A DNA stretch of 31,713 nucleotides, taken from contig CAZTPF010000023.1 of NCBI GenBank assembly GCA_964614655.1, positions 1-31,713 on the forward strand. The letters run 5' to 3'. This document shows positions 16,134 through 23,540 of the stretch, piece after piece; position 1 is the stretch's first letter, and each line of letters begins with the position of its first letter. The translations under genes and the position numbers were made by a program. Source of the DNA: Casp-actino8 sp964614655 (GTDB taxonomy: Bacteria > Actinomycetota > Acidimicrobiia > Acidimicrobiales > Ilumatobacteraceae). The notes below the pieces were generated by a model. That model searched no databases. It worked only from the letters and a program-made list of their open reading frames with translations, and was not told where the DNA came from.

Positions 16134-16137
16134 GAAG

Positions 16138-16704
16138 TCAGGGTAGTGGTGGGGTCGTTCCCGGAACGAATAGACGTTCGCGGTAGAAGCGCAGTTCCTC
16201 GATGCTCTGTCGAACGTCGTCGAGAGCTCGGTGCGTACCGGCCTTCTCGGGTCGAGAGGTGTCGAGATCGGGATACCAACGCTTGGCGAGCTCCTTGATC
16301 GAGCTCACGTCGACCGAGCGATAGTGGAGATGGTTCTCGATGTCGGGCAGATACTTGGCGAGAAAGCGACGATCGGTTCCGATGGAGTTGCCGCAGAGCG
16401 GCACCGATCGCGGCTGCGGGACGTGCGATCGAATGAAGTCGAGTGTCTGTTTTCCAGCATCTTCGAGAGTGGTGGTGGAGGCGCGAATCGCCTCGAGCAG
16501 ACCCGAACGAGTGTGCATGTCGACCACGAAGGGATCCATGGCCGCAAGTGCGGCCTCGGATGCCTGCACGACCAGATCGGGACCCTCGGCCACCACGTTC
16601 AGCTGATCGTCGGTGACGATGGTCGCGATCTCGACGATCACTTCCTTCTCGTGATCGAGACCGGTCATCTCGAGATCCATCCACACCAGCACGTCGGAAA
16701 CCAT
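16138..16704 (-). CDS. orn: Oligoribonuclease
   Basis: A 188-residue DEDDh 3'-5' exonuclease. VWMDLEMTGLD carries Asp10 and Glu12. PLCGNSIGTDRRFLAKYLP, the YRSVDVSSIKELAKRWYP segment, and THRALDDVRQSIEEL with the catalytic His and Asp complete the family. It degrades 2-5-nt RNA and linear dinucleotides such as pGpG in the cytoplasm. Its ATG is 62 bp from the divergent dut start. No TAnnnT site at the usual distance was found for it. The last codons (CTA CCC TGA) contain the -10 hexamer of the downstream MBL gene. Confidence 0.95.
   Translation of the reverse strand: MVSDVLVWMDLEMTGLDHEKEVIVEIATIVTDDQLNVVAEGPDLVVQASEAALAAMDPFVVDMHTRSGLLEAIRASTTTLEDAGKQTLDFIRSHVPQPRSVPLCGNSIGTDRRFLAKYLPDIENHLHYRSVDVSSIKELAKRWYPDLDTSRPEKAGTHRALDDVRQSIEELRFYRERLFVPGTTPPLP
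16140..16145 (-). promoter_or_regulatory. -10 hexamer TACCCT of the MBL gene, inside the 3' end of orn
   Basis: On the minus strand TACCCT is followed by gacttc (6 nt) and GTG 16133. The hexamer covers the last sense codons and the stop of orn, so it may be an internal operon promoter or a coincidence. Confidence 0.5.
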
Positions 16705-16754
16705 AGGTCATCGATGTGGCGACGAGTGGTTCCCGAAGGAGATCGAACGACGAA

Positions 16755-16760
16755 TAGGGT
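16755..16760 (+). promoter_or_regulatory. -10 hexamer TAGGGT for a leaderless dut transcript
   Basis: TAGGGT, gaagtc, GTG at 16767. Spacing is exactly 6 nt and no Shine-Dalgarno sequence is visible. Confidence 0.6.
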
Positions 16761-16766
16761 GAAGTC

Positions 16767-17216
16767 GTGAACGCGATCGAACGCCTCGAAGTGCCGGTCG
16801 TTCGACTCGACCCCGATCTCCCGCTTCCCGCCTACGCACACGACGGTGACGCCGGGATCGACCTGGTGGCTCGTGAAGACGCCGTCGTCGTCGCCGGCGG
16901 GGGTCGGATGCTCGTCCCGACCGGTATCGCGCTCGCCCTTCCACGCGGTCATGCCGGCTTCGTACTGCCCCGCAGCGGACTCGCACTGAAGCACGGGATC
17001 ACCGTGGTGAACAGCCCGGGTCTCATCGATTGCGCATATCGCGGCGAGATCAAGGTCGTTCTCCTGAACACCGATCCTCATGACGACTACCGGGTGGCAC
17101 GCGGTGATCGCATCGCTCAACTGGTGGTTCAGCGAGTGGTCGAGATCGTGTGGAGCGAGGTGTCGTCGCTCGACGGAGACGATCGAGGCGGAGGTTTCGG
17201 TCACTCGGGCCGTTAG
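16767..17216 (+). CDS. dut: dUTP diphosphatase
   Basis: A 149-residue trimeric-type dUTPase with the five family motifs in order: AHDGDAGIDLVA, PTGIALALPRGHAGFVLPRSG split around motif 2, GITVVNSPGLIDCAYRGEI, GDRIAQLVV and the C-terminal P-loop-like RGGGFGHSGR. It hydrolyses dUTP to dUMP and pyrophosphate, keeping uracil out of DNA and feeding dTMP synthesis. GTG 16767 is fixed by TAGGGT 6 nt upstream. It is divergent from orn, and its stop overlaps the convergent acyltransferase stop by 3 bp (17214-17215 shared, TTAG context). Confidence 0.95.
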   Translation: MNAIERLEVPVVRLDPDLPLPAYAHDGDAGIDLVAREDAVVVAGGGRMLVPTGIALALPRGHAGFVLPRSGLALKHGITVVNSPGLIDCAYRGEIKVVLLNTDPHDDYRVARGDRIAQLVVQRVVEIVWSEVSSLDGDDRGGGFGHSGR

Positions 17217-17965
17217 GCGGCGCTCATCGTCGAGAGTTCGTCGGCGATACGAGCACGAACCCGTTCGCGCAGTGAGGCGATGTCGGCCTCTCCGAGACCA
17301 TCGGTCGGAATCGGTTCGAGAACACGAACCTCGGCTCGCGAGTCGCCGAGTCGCCAGTCGTGTTTGCGTAGCGCGGTGCGGGTGCCATGAACCGCGAGAG
17401 GGAGGATCGGAGCACCCGATTCGATGGCCAGTCGGAAGGCGCCGTCCTTGAAATCGCCGAGTGATCCGTCGGCCGAACGCGTGCCTTCAGGGAAGATCAT
17501 CACCGAGACGCGCTTCCCGAGACGGTCGTGGCAGGACTTCATCGCCGCCGCGCCACTCGAACGGTCGCCGCGAACGAGACGAATGTCTCCGGCCATGCGC
17601 ATCATCCATCCGATGAGCGGATACTTGAAGAAGGTCTCCTTGGAGAGCCACTTCATCTCGATCGGCAGATGGCTGATGAGGAGGATGTCGACGAAGCTCT
17701 CGTGGTTGGCCACGACGACGTAGGGCCGGCGTTTGTCTTTCGGAAGATCGCCGCTCGTCGAGAACTTCCACATCGGCGTCACCAATTGATGGGCGACGGT
17801 GAGTTTGCGGAAGAGATAGCCGGCTGCGTAGCGACCCTTGTCGAACGGAGCGGTGACGAGCCAGGTGAGGGTGACCAGAGGAAACCACACGATGATGATC
17901 ACCACGAGGGCGAACCAACTCCAGACGCTGAGCACGCTTCTCCTGAGCACGTGCCATCCTCGCAC
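17213..17965 (-). CDS. plsC: 1-acyl-sn-glycerol-3-phosphate acyltransferase
   Basis: A 250-residue PlsC-type acyltransferase. An N-terminal membrane helix (WFALVVIIIVWFPLVTLTWLV split across about 17-37) is followed by block I NHESFVD at 87-93, block II around IRLVRGDRSS, block III FPEGTRS at 158-164 and block IV APILPLAVHG. It acylates lysophosphatidic acid in phospholipid synthesis at the inner membrane face. GTG 17965 is used. A second GTG at 17950 with GAGGAT 5 nt upstream is possible and would keep the membrane helix. It overlaps the end of convergent dut and is divergent from cdd. Confidence 0.92.
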   Translation of the reverse strand: MRGWHVLRRSVLSVWSWFALVVIIIVWFPLVTLTWLVTAPFDKGRYAAGYLFRKLTVAHQLVTPMWKFSTSGDLPKDKRRPYVVVANHESFVDILLISHLPIEMKWLSKETFFKYPLIGWMMRMAGDIRLVRGDRSSGAAAMKSCHDRLGKRVSVMIFPEGTRSADGSLGDFKDGAFRLAIESGAPILPLAVHGTRTALRKHDWRLGDSRAEVRVLEPIPTDGLGEADIASLRERVRARIADELSTMSAA

Positions 17966-17984
17966 ACCGACCGCGAGTTCGCCC

Positions 17985-17990
17985 TAGATT
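17985..17990 (+). promoter_or_regulatory. -10 hexamer TAGATT before cdd
   Basis: TAGATT is followed by 7 nt and ATG 17998, matching the leaderless pattern with one extra base. Confidence 0.5.
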
Positions 17991-17997
17991 CGCGAGC

Positions 17998-18435
17998 ATG
18001 AGCGATCTGTCCAGTCACCCTGCTGAACATCGGGTTCCCGAACTCTTCGAGGCGGCGCGTGCCGTCCAGTCCCGCGCCTACGCCCCGTACTCTCATTTCG
18101 ACGTCGGTGCCGCGATTCTCACCACGAGCGGTCGCATCTACGCGTGCTGCAATGTCGAGAACGCGGCTTACCCGGTCAGCACGTGTGCCGAAGCCGGTGC
18201 GATCTCGATGATGATTGCCGGCGGCGACGACTCGATCGCCGCCGTTCTCACGATCTGCGACAGCGAGGAGGTCGGAACCTGCTGCGGGGGCTGCCGTCAG
18301 CGAGTGCGCGAGTTCTCGTCACCGACCACGGCGATCTACGCCTGCGGACCCGAGGGTGTGCGAGCGGTGTTCACCATGGACGGACTCCTGCCGGTCTCGT
18401 TCGGCCCCGACAATCTGCGCGGCTTCGTCCGATGA
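17998..18435 (+). CDS. cdd: Cytidine deaminase
   Basis: A 145-residue homotetrameric-type cytidine deaminase. AYAPYSHFDVGAAI is the substrate-binding start. CNVENAAYPVSTCAEAGAI carries Cys63 (zinc) and Glu65 (catalytic). TCCGGCRQRV carries the other zinc ligands, Cys96 and Cys99. The usual PCGACRQ motif is altered here: proline is replaced by Cys95, placing an extra thiol beside the metal. It converts (deoxy)cytidine to (deoxy)uridine in nucleoside salvage. Its stop overlaps the ATG of deoC (ATGA), so the two are one operon. Confidence 0.94.
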   Translation: MSDLSSHPAEHRVPELFEAARAVQSRAYAPYSHFDVGAAILTTSGRIYACCNVENAAYPVSTCAEAGAISMMIAGGDDSIAAVLTICDSEEVGTCCGGCRQRVREFSSPTTAIYACGPEGVRAVFTMDGLLPVSFGPDNLRGFVR

Positions 18436-19178
18436 CCGACGCGGGGGCGGCCGCGACCGACGCCCGTCGGATCCTGGGTCTCCTCGATCTCACCGACCTC
18501 GGTGATTCGTGCACCGACGCCGACGTGACCTCGCTCTGCGCAAAGGCCGTCACCGCCCACGGAAACGTCGCCGCCGTCTGCGTCTGGCCGAGGTTCGTTC
18601 CGCTGGCCGTCGGCCATCTGGTCGGCACCGGGGTCGAGGTCGCGACCGTGGTCAACTTTCCGAGTGGCGACGAATCGATCGACCAGATCGTGTCGACGAC
18701 TCGGAAGGCGCTCGAGGACGGTGCCGACGAGATCGATCTCGTCCTTCCGTATCGCGCCTTTCTGGCGGGTGATCTCGATCGAGTGACAGCGGTCCTCGAC
18801 TCCGTTCGATCGGTCGTCGCAACTCCCCGACGTCTGAAGGTCATCCTCGAGACAGGAGAACTCGAGTCGCAGAGTCGCGTGGCCGACGCCGCACGCCTGG
18901 CGATCTCGCACGGGGCCGATTTCGTCAAGACCTCGACCGGAAAGTCGAAGGTCTCGGCGACTCCCGATGCAGTTCGAACGATGCTCACGGTGATCGCCGA
19001 GTCGGATCGAGTGGTCGGTATCAAACCATCGGGAGGGATCAGAACCGTGGCCGACGCCACGACCTATCTGAGTCTGGCCGACGACGCCATGGGCCCGGCG
19101 TGGGCGACGTCGGCGACGTTCAGATTCGGGGCGAGCGGACTCCTCGACGCGCTCCTCGACGTACTCGACCGCAGCTGA
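18432..19178 (+). CDS. deoC: Deoxyribose-phosphate aldolase
   Basis: A 248-residue class I aldolase resembling E. coli DeoC. AVCVWPRFVPLA, VVNFPSGDESID, DEIDLVLPYRAFLAGD, the Schiff-base lysine in DFVKTSTGKSK and the second lysine in VGIKPSGGIRT are all present. It splits 2-deoxyribose-5-phosphate into acetaldehyde and glyceraldehyde-3-phosphate. The ATG at 18432 overlaps the cdd stop. The frame is open further upstream, but that part is antisense or out-of-frame cdd sequence. Together with cdd it forms a deoxynucleoside catabolism pair; no nucleoside phosphorylase lies beside it. Confidence 0.95.
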   Translation: MTDAGAAATDARRILGLLDLTDLGDSCTDADVTSLCAKAVTAHGNVAAVCVWPRFVPLAVGHLVGTGVEVATVVNFPSGDESIDQIVSTTRKALEDGADEIDLVLPYRAFLAGDLDRVTAVLDSVRSVVATPRRLKVILETGELESQSRVADAARLAISHGADFVKTSTGKSKVSATPDAVRTMLTVIAESDRVVGIKPSGGIRTVADATTYLSLADDAMGPAWATSATFRFGASGLLDALLDVLDRS

Positions 19179-19195
19179 GCGACTCGTCGGCGAAT

Positions 19196-19201
19196 TAGCC
19201 T
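19196..19201 (+). promoter_or_regulatory. -10 hexamer TAGCCT for a leaderless aminotransferase transcript
   Basis: TAGCCT, gacacc, ATG at 19208, exactly 6 nt apart. It suggests the aminotransferase/amidase pair is transcribed separately from deoC, whose stop is about 20 nt upstream. Confidence 0.6.
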
Positions 19202-19207
19202 GACACC

Positions 19208-20550
19208 ATGACTGCGAACTCGTACGTGACGTCGAAGTTGCGCGAGTTCGGAACGACAATTTTCGCCGAGATGTCGGCCCTCGCCGTCGAAACGGGGGCG
19301 ATCAATCTCGGTCAGGGCTTTCCCGATTACGACGGTCCGCGCGAAGTGCTCGATGCCGCCGTCGACGCGATCAGATCAGGACAGAACCAGTACCCGCCCG
19401 GGCCGGGAGTACCAGTACTTCGCGAGGCCGTCGCCGAGCACCAGACCCGCTTCTGGGGACTCACGTACGACCCGAACGCCGAAATCCTGGTCACCGCCGG
19501 GGCCACCGAGGCACTGGCGGCGTGCCTGCTCGGACTTCTCGAGACCGGTGACGAGGTCGTTCTGCTCGAACCGATGTACGACTCGTACCAGGCGTGCATC
19601 GCCATGGCCGGCGCAGTGGCGCGGCCAGTCACCTTGCGCCCACCCGATTACGGGTTCGATCCCGATGAACTGCGGGCGGCGATCACCGATCGGACTCGGG
19701 TGTTGTTGGTGAACTCCCCGCACAACCCGACCGGTGTGGTTTTCGACGACGAACAGTTGCGAACGCTTGCCGACCTCGCCGTCGAACACGATCTGATCGT
19801 GGTGTCCGACGAGGTGTACGAGCACCTCACCTACGACGGAGTTCGACATCGTTCGATCGCGAGTCTTCCCGGAATGCGCGATCGAACTCTCGTGATCTCG
19901 AGTGGGGGCAAGACCTTCAACACGACGGGTTGGAAGGTCGGGTGGATCTGCGGTCCGGCGCCGCTGGTCGCCGCGGCTCGTTCGGCCAAGCAGTTCCTCA
20001 CCTACGTGTCGTCGGGTCCGTTNNNNNNNNNNNNNNNNNNNNNNNNNNNNNNNNNNNNNNNNNNNNNNNNNNNNNNNNNNNNNNNNNNNNNNNNNNNNNN
20101 NNNNNNNNNNNNNNNNNNNNNNTCGCCGCGGCTCGTTCGGCCAAGCAGTTCCTCACCTACGTGTCGTCGGGTCCGTTTCAACCGGCGATCGCGGTCGGAC
20201 TCCGACTTCCCGACCGCTACTTCACCGAGCTGGCCGCTGATCTCCAGACCAAGCGCGACGCCCTCATGGGCGGCCTGCGGAGTGCCGGATTCGAGGTGTT
20301 CGAGCCGAAGGGCACGTACTTCGTGACGGTCGACATCCGGCCCGTTGATCCCGAAGGTGATGGACATGCCTTCTGTCGCTCGTTACCGGAGCGATGCGGA
20401 GTGGTCGCCGTTCCGAACGTCGTCTTCTACGACCGACAGCATCGAGACGAAGGCCGACATCTGGTGCGCTTCGCGTTCTGCAAACGCATGTCGTCGATCG
20501 ACGAAGCGGTCGATCGCCTGTCGACTCTCGCGTCGCGAGGTGTCTCGTGA
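19208..20550 (+). CDS. PLP-dependent class I aminotransferase (YbdL/methionine-glutamine transaminase type), interrupted by assembly gap
   Basis: The gene is split by 100 N and a repeated 55-bp sequence. Removing 155 bp (gap plus one copy) restores a single frame of 395 residues. INLGQGFPDYDGP, NQYPPGPGVPVLREAVA, TAGATEAL, NSPHNPTGVVF, SDEVYEH and SSGGKTFNTTGWKVGW with the PLP lysine Lys235 place it near E. coli YbdL, kynurenine/glutamine transaminases and actinobacterial DapC-like proteins. After the gap the frame continues FQPAIAVGLRLPDRYF with no apparent missing residues. It overlaps the omega-amidase-like gene by 4 nt (GTGA), suggesting a glutamine-dependent transamination pathway such as methionine salvage (inference). 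It is not a natural pseudogene. Confidence 0.88.
19968..20022 (+). repeat. 55-bp direct repeat, left copy at gap edge
   Basis: Identical to 20123-20177 and encoding the same AAARSAKQFLTYVSSGP peptide region. It directly abuts the N run. The length suggests contigs ending in the same overlap that were scaffolded without merging. Confidence 0.97.
20023..20122. other. Assembly gap of 100 N
   Basis: Exactly 100 ambiguous bases, the conventional placeholder for a gap of unknown size. The true gap is probably negative (an unmerged 55-bp overlap). Confidence 0.98.
20123..20177 (+). repeat. 55-bp direct repeat, right copy at gap edge
   Basis: Second identical copy of 19968-20022, starting right after the last N. 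Its reading frame is offset by +2 from the left copy, explained by the 155-bp artefact. Confidence 0.97.
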
Positions 20551-21317
20551 AGGTGGCGGTCGTCCAGCACGACATCGTGTGGTGCGATCGCGAGGCGAAC
20601 TACGCACGTCTCGCACCGCGGGTCGCCGAAGCCGCGGGAGGCGGCGCCCGACTGATCGTGCTGTCCGAGACCTTCTCGACCGGTTTCGCCGTCGAGTCGG
20701 ACACCTTCGCCGAACCCGAGGACGGCCCGTCGTCGCAGTTCTTGCGCGAACTCGCCACCTCGCACGGTGTCTGGATCGCCGGATCGTGTCCGGAAGTTCC
20801 GGCTGACTCGGGTGACGACGACCGGCGACCGGCCAACACGCTCGTTCTCGCCGATCCGCAAGGAGAACTACGTCGATATCGCAAGATCCACCCCTTCACC
20901 TACGGCGGTGAGGATCGACACGTCAGACCAGGATCCGATCTCGTGACCGTCGACGTCGACGGGCTCAGGGTCTCTCTCTTCGTGTGTTACGACCTTCGTT
21001 TCGCCGACGAGTTCTGGCAGGTCGCTCCCGACACCGATGTGTACCTGGTGCCCGCCAATTGGCCGGCGTCCCGTCGCGACCATTGGACCACTTTGTTGCG
21101 GGCCCGTGCGATCGAGAACCAGGCCTATGTGATCGGATGCAACCGAGTGGGCGAAGGTGGTGGACTCGTGTATTCCGGCGACAGTCTCATCATCGATCCG
21201 TTCGGGGAAGTGTTGGCCGATGCTTCCGACGAGGAGCGGACGGTCTACGCCGAAGTGACCGCCGAGCGAGTCGCCGACGTTCGTGATCGATTCCGGTTCC
21301 TGCCCGATCGGCGTTGA
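20547..21317 (+). CDS. Carbon-nitrogen hydrolase (nitrilase superfamily, omega-amidase-like)
   Basis: A 256-residue nitrilase-fold enzyme with the catalytic triad Glu41 (LIVLSETFSTGF), Lys113 (YRKIHPF) and Cys147 (FVCYDLRF), plus PANWPASRRDHWTTLLRARA and the closing NRVGEGGGLVYSGDS. FSTGF after the catalytic Glu and the PANWP segment are typical of omega-amidases (Nit2/YafV), which hydrolyse alpha-ketoglutaramate or alpha-ketosuccinamate. GTG 20547 overlaps the aminotransferase stop (GTGA), so both are made together. The frame is open upstream to 20394 but that part is out-of-frame aminotransferase. It ends next to the convergent GNAT gene with no spacer. Confidence 0.92.
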   Translation: MKVAVVQHDIVWCDREANYARLAPRVAEAAGGGARLIVLSETFSTGFAVESDTFAEPEDGPSSQFLRELATSHGVWIAGSCPEVPADSGDDDRRPANTLVLADPQGELRRYRKIHPFTYGGEDRHVRPGSDLVTVDVDGLRVSLFVCYDLRFADEFWQVAPDTDVYLVPANWPASRRDHWTTLLRARAIENQAYVIGCNRVGEGGGLVYSGDSLIIDPFGEVLADASDEERTVYAEVTAERVADVRDRFRFLPDRR

Positions 21318-21794
21318 TCAGCGCAGACGCTTGGCCATCAAGCTCACGATCTTGCCCGGTCGCGTCTCGAGTTCGGCGACCTGGTCGAATCCCTCACGTC
21401 GGTGGAACCGAAGCGATCCTTCGTTCGGGGGTTTCACGTTCACCTCGAGGGTGAACCATTCGGCTTCGCTGCGGCGTTCGACCTCACGGTAGAGGAGCGG
21501 ACCACCGCCACGACCTTGGTGACTCGCTGAGATGGCGACGCGATCGAGATACACGAAATCGTCGTAGCGGGACTCGAAGAACAGATAGTTCGGGCTGTCG
21601 TATTCGGTGCCCGGTGGCAGGACCATGCAGAAGCCGCAGACCGACCCCGACTCTTCGAGGGCGAGGGCGACGGAGCACATGGAGAAGATCGACGAGAAAT
21701 CTTCGAACGTCTCGTGTCCGACGGCCGGTACGTTCTCCTGGTTGATCCGGTGTGCGATCGTCAGGTCGGCTGCGGTGAGGTCGCGAACGAGCAT
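21318..21794 (-). CDS. GNAT-family N-acetyltransferase
   Basis: A 158-residue GNAT protein. LTAADLTIAHRINQENVPAVG near the N-terminus, VYLDRVAISASHQGRGGGPLLY at about 81-102 (acetyl-CoA motif A, QGRGGG) and LEVNVKPPNEGSLRFHRREGF (motif B with the N-P-x-S-x-x-F-H-x-x-x-GF signature) are clear. It would acetylate a small amine or protein N-terminus; the acceptor is unknown. TAGAGT lies 7 nt before its ATG on the coding strand. It is divergent from the ABC transporter operon with only 38 bp between the start codons. Confidence 0.9.
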   Translation of the reverse strand: MLVRDLTAADLTIAHRINQENVPAVGHETFEDFSSIFSMCSVALALEESGSVCGFCMVLPPGTEYDSPNYLFFESRYDDFVYLDRVAISASHQGRGGGPLLYREVERRSEAEWFTLEVNVKPPNEGSLRFHRREGFDQVAELETRPGKIVSLMAKRLR

Positions 21795-21801
21795 CGAACA
21801 G

Positions 21802-21807
21802 ACTCTA
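21802..21807 (-). promoter_or_regulatory. -10 hexamer TAGAGT of the GNAT gene
   Basis: On the minus strand TAGAGT is followed by 7 nt and ATG 21794. Its -35 region would fall on the -10 of the divergent ABC promoter. Confidence 0.5.
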
Positions 21808-21820
21808 GGTGCGCCAGCAG

Positions 21821-21826
21821 TATCGT
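21821..21826 (+). promoter_or_regulatory. -10 hexamer TATCGT of the ABC transporter operon
   Basis: TATCGT, gtcgcc, GTG at 21833 with exactly 6 nt between. It fixes the ATPase start 24 bp downstream of the first in-frame start. Confidence 0.6.
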
Positions 21827-21832
21827 GTCGCC

Positions 21833-22756
21833 GTGCTTCCGATCGTGTCGGCTCGTGGACTCACGAAGAAGTTCGGCGACTTCGAGGCGGTTCGGGGCAT
21901 CGACTTCGAGATCGCACCCGGTGAAGCCTTCGGCTTCCTCGGGCCGAACGGAGCCGGTAAGTCGAGCACCATGCGAATGATCGGGTGCGTCTCGCCGGTG
22001 ACGTCGGGAACGCTTCGATTGTTCGGTCTCGACCCGGCGACGAACGGCAAGGAAATTCGCGCGCGTATGGGAGTCGTACCGCAGCAGGACAATCTCGACA
22101 GCGAACTGACGGTCTTCGACAACTTGGTGGTCTACGGACGGTATTTCGACATTCCGCGAGCCGAATGCAAGTCACGGGCGCGTGAGCTTCTCGACTTCGT
22201 CCAACTCGCCGATCGAGCCGACTCGCGTGTCGAGCCACTGAGCGGAGGTATGAAGCGTCGCCTCACCATTGCTCGAAGTCTGATCAACCAACCCGAACTT
22301 CTTCTCCTGGACGAACCGACCACCGGCCTCGACCCCCAGGCCCGTCACATCCTGTGGGACCGTCTGTACCGCCTGAAACAGCAGGGTGTCACTCTCGTCC
22401 TGACCACCCACTACATGGACGAAGCGGAGCAGTTGTGCGATCGACTCGTGGTGATGGACGGGGGCCGCATCGTCGCCGAGGGTTCGCCGCGCGATCTGAT
22501 CTCGCGGCACTCCACTCGTGAGGTGCTCGAACTCCGATTCGCCGCCGGAACGAATGCCGAGCGAAGCGACTCGATCGCCGATCTCGGCGAACGTCAGGAA
22601 ATTCTTCCCGATCGAATTCTCGTGTACGACGACGACGGCGAATCGGTACTTCACGAAGTCCACGAACGGGGTCTGGCTCCAGAGAGTGCACTCGTGCGGC
22701 GCAGCACGCTCGAGGACGTGTTTCTCCGGCTGACCGGCCGAACTCTGGTGGACTGA
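21833..22756 (+). CDS. ABC transporter ATP-binding protein (NodI/DrrA-like)
   Basis: A 307-residue ATPase. Walker A GPNGAGKSS at 37-45, Q-loop VVPQQDNLD, signature LSGGMKRRL at 136-144, Walker B LLLLDEPTTGLDP at 156-168 and switch His in LTTHYMDEAE are intact. A C-terminal extension of about 80 residues ends with TLEDVFLRLTGR, as in drug, lipid or oligosaccharide ABC-2 exporters such as NodI and DrrA. GTG 21833 is chosen because TATCGT lies 6 nt upstream and the family N-terminus (IVSARGLTKKFG) starts there. It is the first of three genes; the next starts 1 bp after its stop. Confidence 0.95.
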   Translation: MLPIVSARGLTKKFGDFEAVRGIDFEIAPGEAFGFLGPNGAGKSSTMRMIGCVSPVTSGTLRLFGLDPATNGKEIRARMGVVPQQDNLDSELTVFDNLVVYGRYFDIPRAECKSRARELLDFVQLADRADSRVEPLSGGMKRRLTIARSLINQPELLLLDEPTTGLDPQARHILWDRLYRLKQQGVTLVLTTHYMDEAEQLCDRLVVMDGGRIVAEGSPRDLISRHSTREVLELRFAAGTNAERSDSIADLGERQEILPDRILVYDDDGESVLHEVHERGLAPESALVRRSTLEDVFLRLTGRTLVD

Positions 22757-22757
22757 C

Positions 22758-23540
22758 ATGACCACCCCGCCGGCCGTTCGAGTCTGGGAGAGTCACATGA
22801 CTCTCCTGAAGCGCATCTGGAAGACGAATCTCACGCTCGGATTCGTGCAGCCCATTCTGTTCCTCCTCGGAATGGGGCTCGGAGTCGGATCGTTGGTCGA
22901 CGCTCGAACCGCGACGTCGGACGCTCTCGGAGGGGTCGGGTACCTGGCTTTCCTCGCGCCGGCACTTCTCGCGACCACGGCCATGCTGGTGGGGTCGTTC
23001 GAGTCGACCTATCCCGTGCTGGCCGGTTTCAAGTGGGAGGGGACTTTCGAGTCGATGGCGGCGACGACGTTGACCTCGCGCCAGATCGTGGCTGGACAGT
23101 TGCTGTGGTGGGCCACTCGTGTGTCGCTCGCCGTCGTCGGAGTGACGATGGTGTTGATCGTCGTTCCCGACACCCGTTCGTGGGGCTTGGTTCCAGCGAC
23201 TCTGTCGGCGGTGCTCTGCGGCCTGTCGTTCTCGACCACCGTCGGCGCCTATGCCGCGACTCGTGAGTACGACCAGTCGTTCAACTACGTGCAGCGCTTC
23301 GTGGTCACGCCACTCTTCTTGTTCGGCGGCGCCTTCTATCCGATCGAAGCCCTGCCCGATGCTCTGAAACCCGTCGCCTGGGTGACACCGCTGTGGCACG
23401 GGGTGGAACTCACACGCGGTTTCGTCCTCGAGACGATCGGCTTCTTCGCGGTCGTCGGACATCTGGCCGTGCTCATGGCCTACATCGGTGTCGGGCTCGT
23501 CCTGTGCGATCGCTACTTCTCGCGAAGGCTCTACCGATGA
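22758..23540 (+). CDS. ABC-2 type permease (NodJ-like), first of two
   Basis: A 260-residue protein with about six membrane helices. The first part carries LLKRIWKTNLTLGFVQPILFLLGMGLGVG. FESTYPVLAGFKWEGTFESMAATTLT follows in the cytoplasmic loop, then FNYVQRFVVTPLFLFGGAFYPIEALPD and VAWVTPLWHGVELTRGF, both standard for the ABC-2 / NodJ family. It would form the membrane channel with the ATPase at 21833. Its last codon overlaps the next permease (ATGA at 23537). The substrate is unknown. Confidence 0.93.
   Translation: MTTPPAVRVWESHMTLLKRIWKTNLTLGFVQPILFLLGMGLGVGSLVDARTATSDALGGVGYLAFLAPALLATTAMLVGSFESTYPVLAGFKWEGTFESMAATTLTSRQIVAGQLLWWATRVSLAVVGVTMVLIVVPDTRSWGLVPATLSAVLCGLSFSTTVGAYAATREYDQSFNYVQRFVVTPLFLFGGAFYPIEALPDALKPVAWVTPLWHGVELTRGFVLETIGFFAVVGHLAVLMAYIGVGLVLCDRYFSRRLYR

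Noticed and set aside
19968..20177. Insertion-type direct repeat or target-site duplication
   Set aside because: The sequence between the copies is only N of placeholder length, and the repeat is coding sequence of one gene; an assembly overlap is far simpler.
19208..20550. Frameshifted pseudogene of an aminotransferase
   Set aside because: The frame change is fully explained by 100 N plus a duplicated 55-bp contig end.
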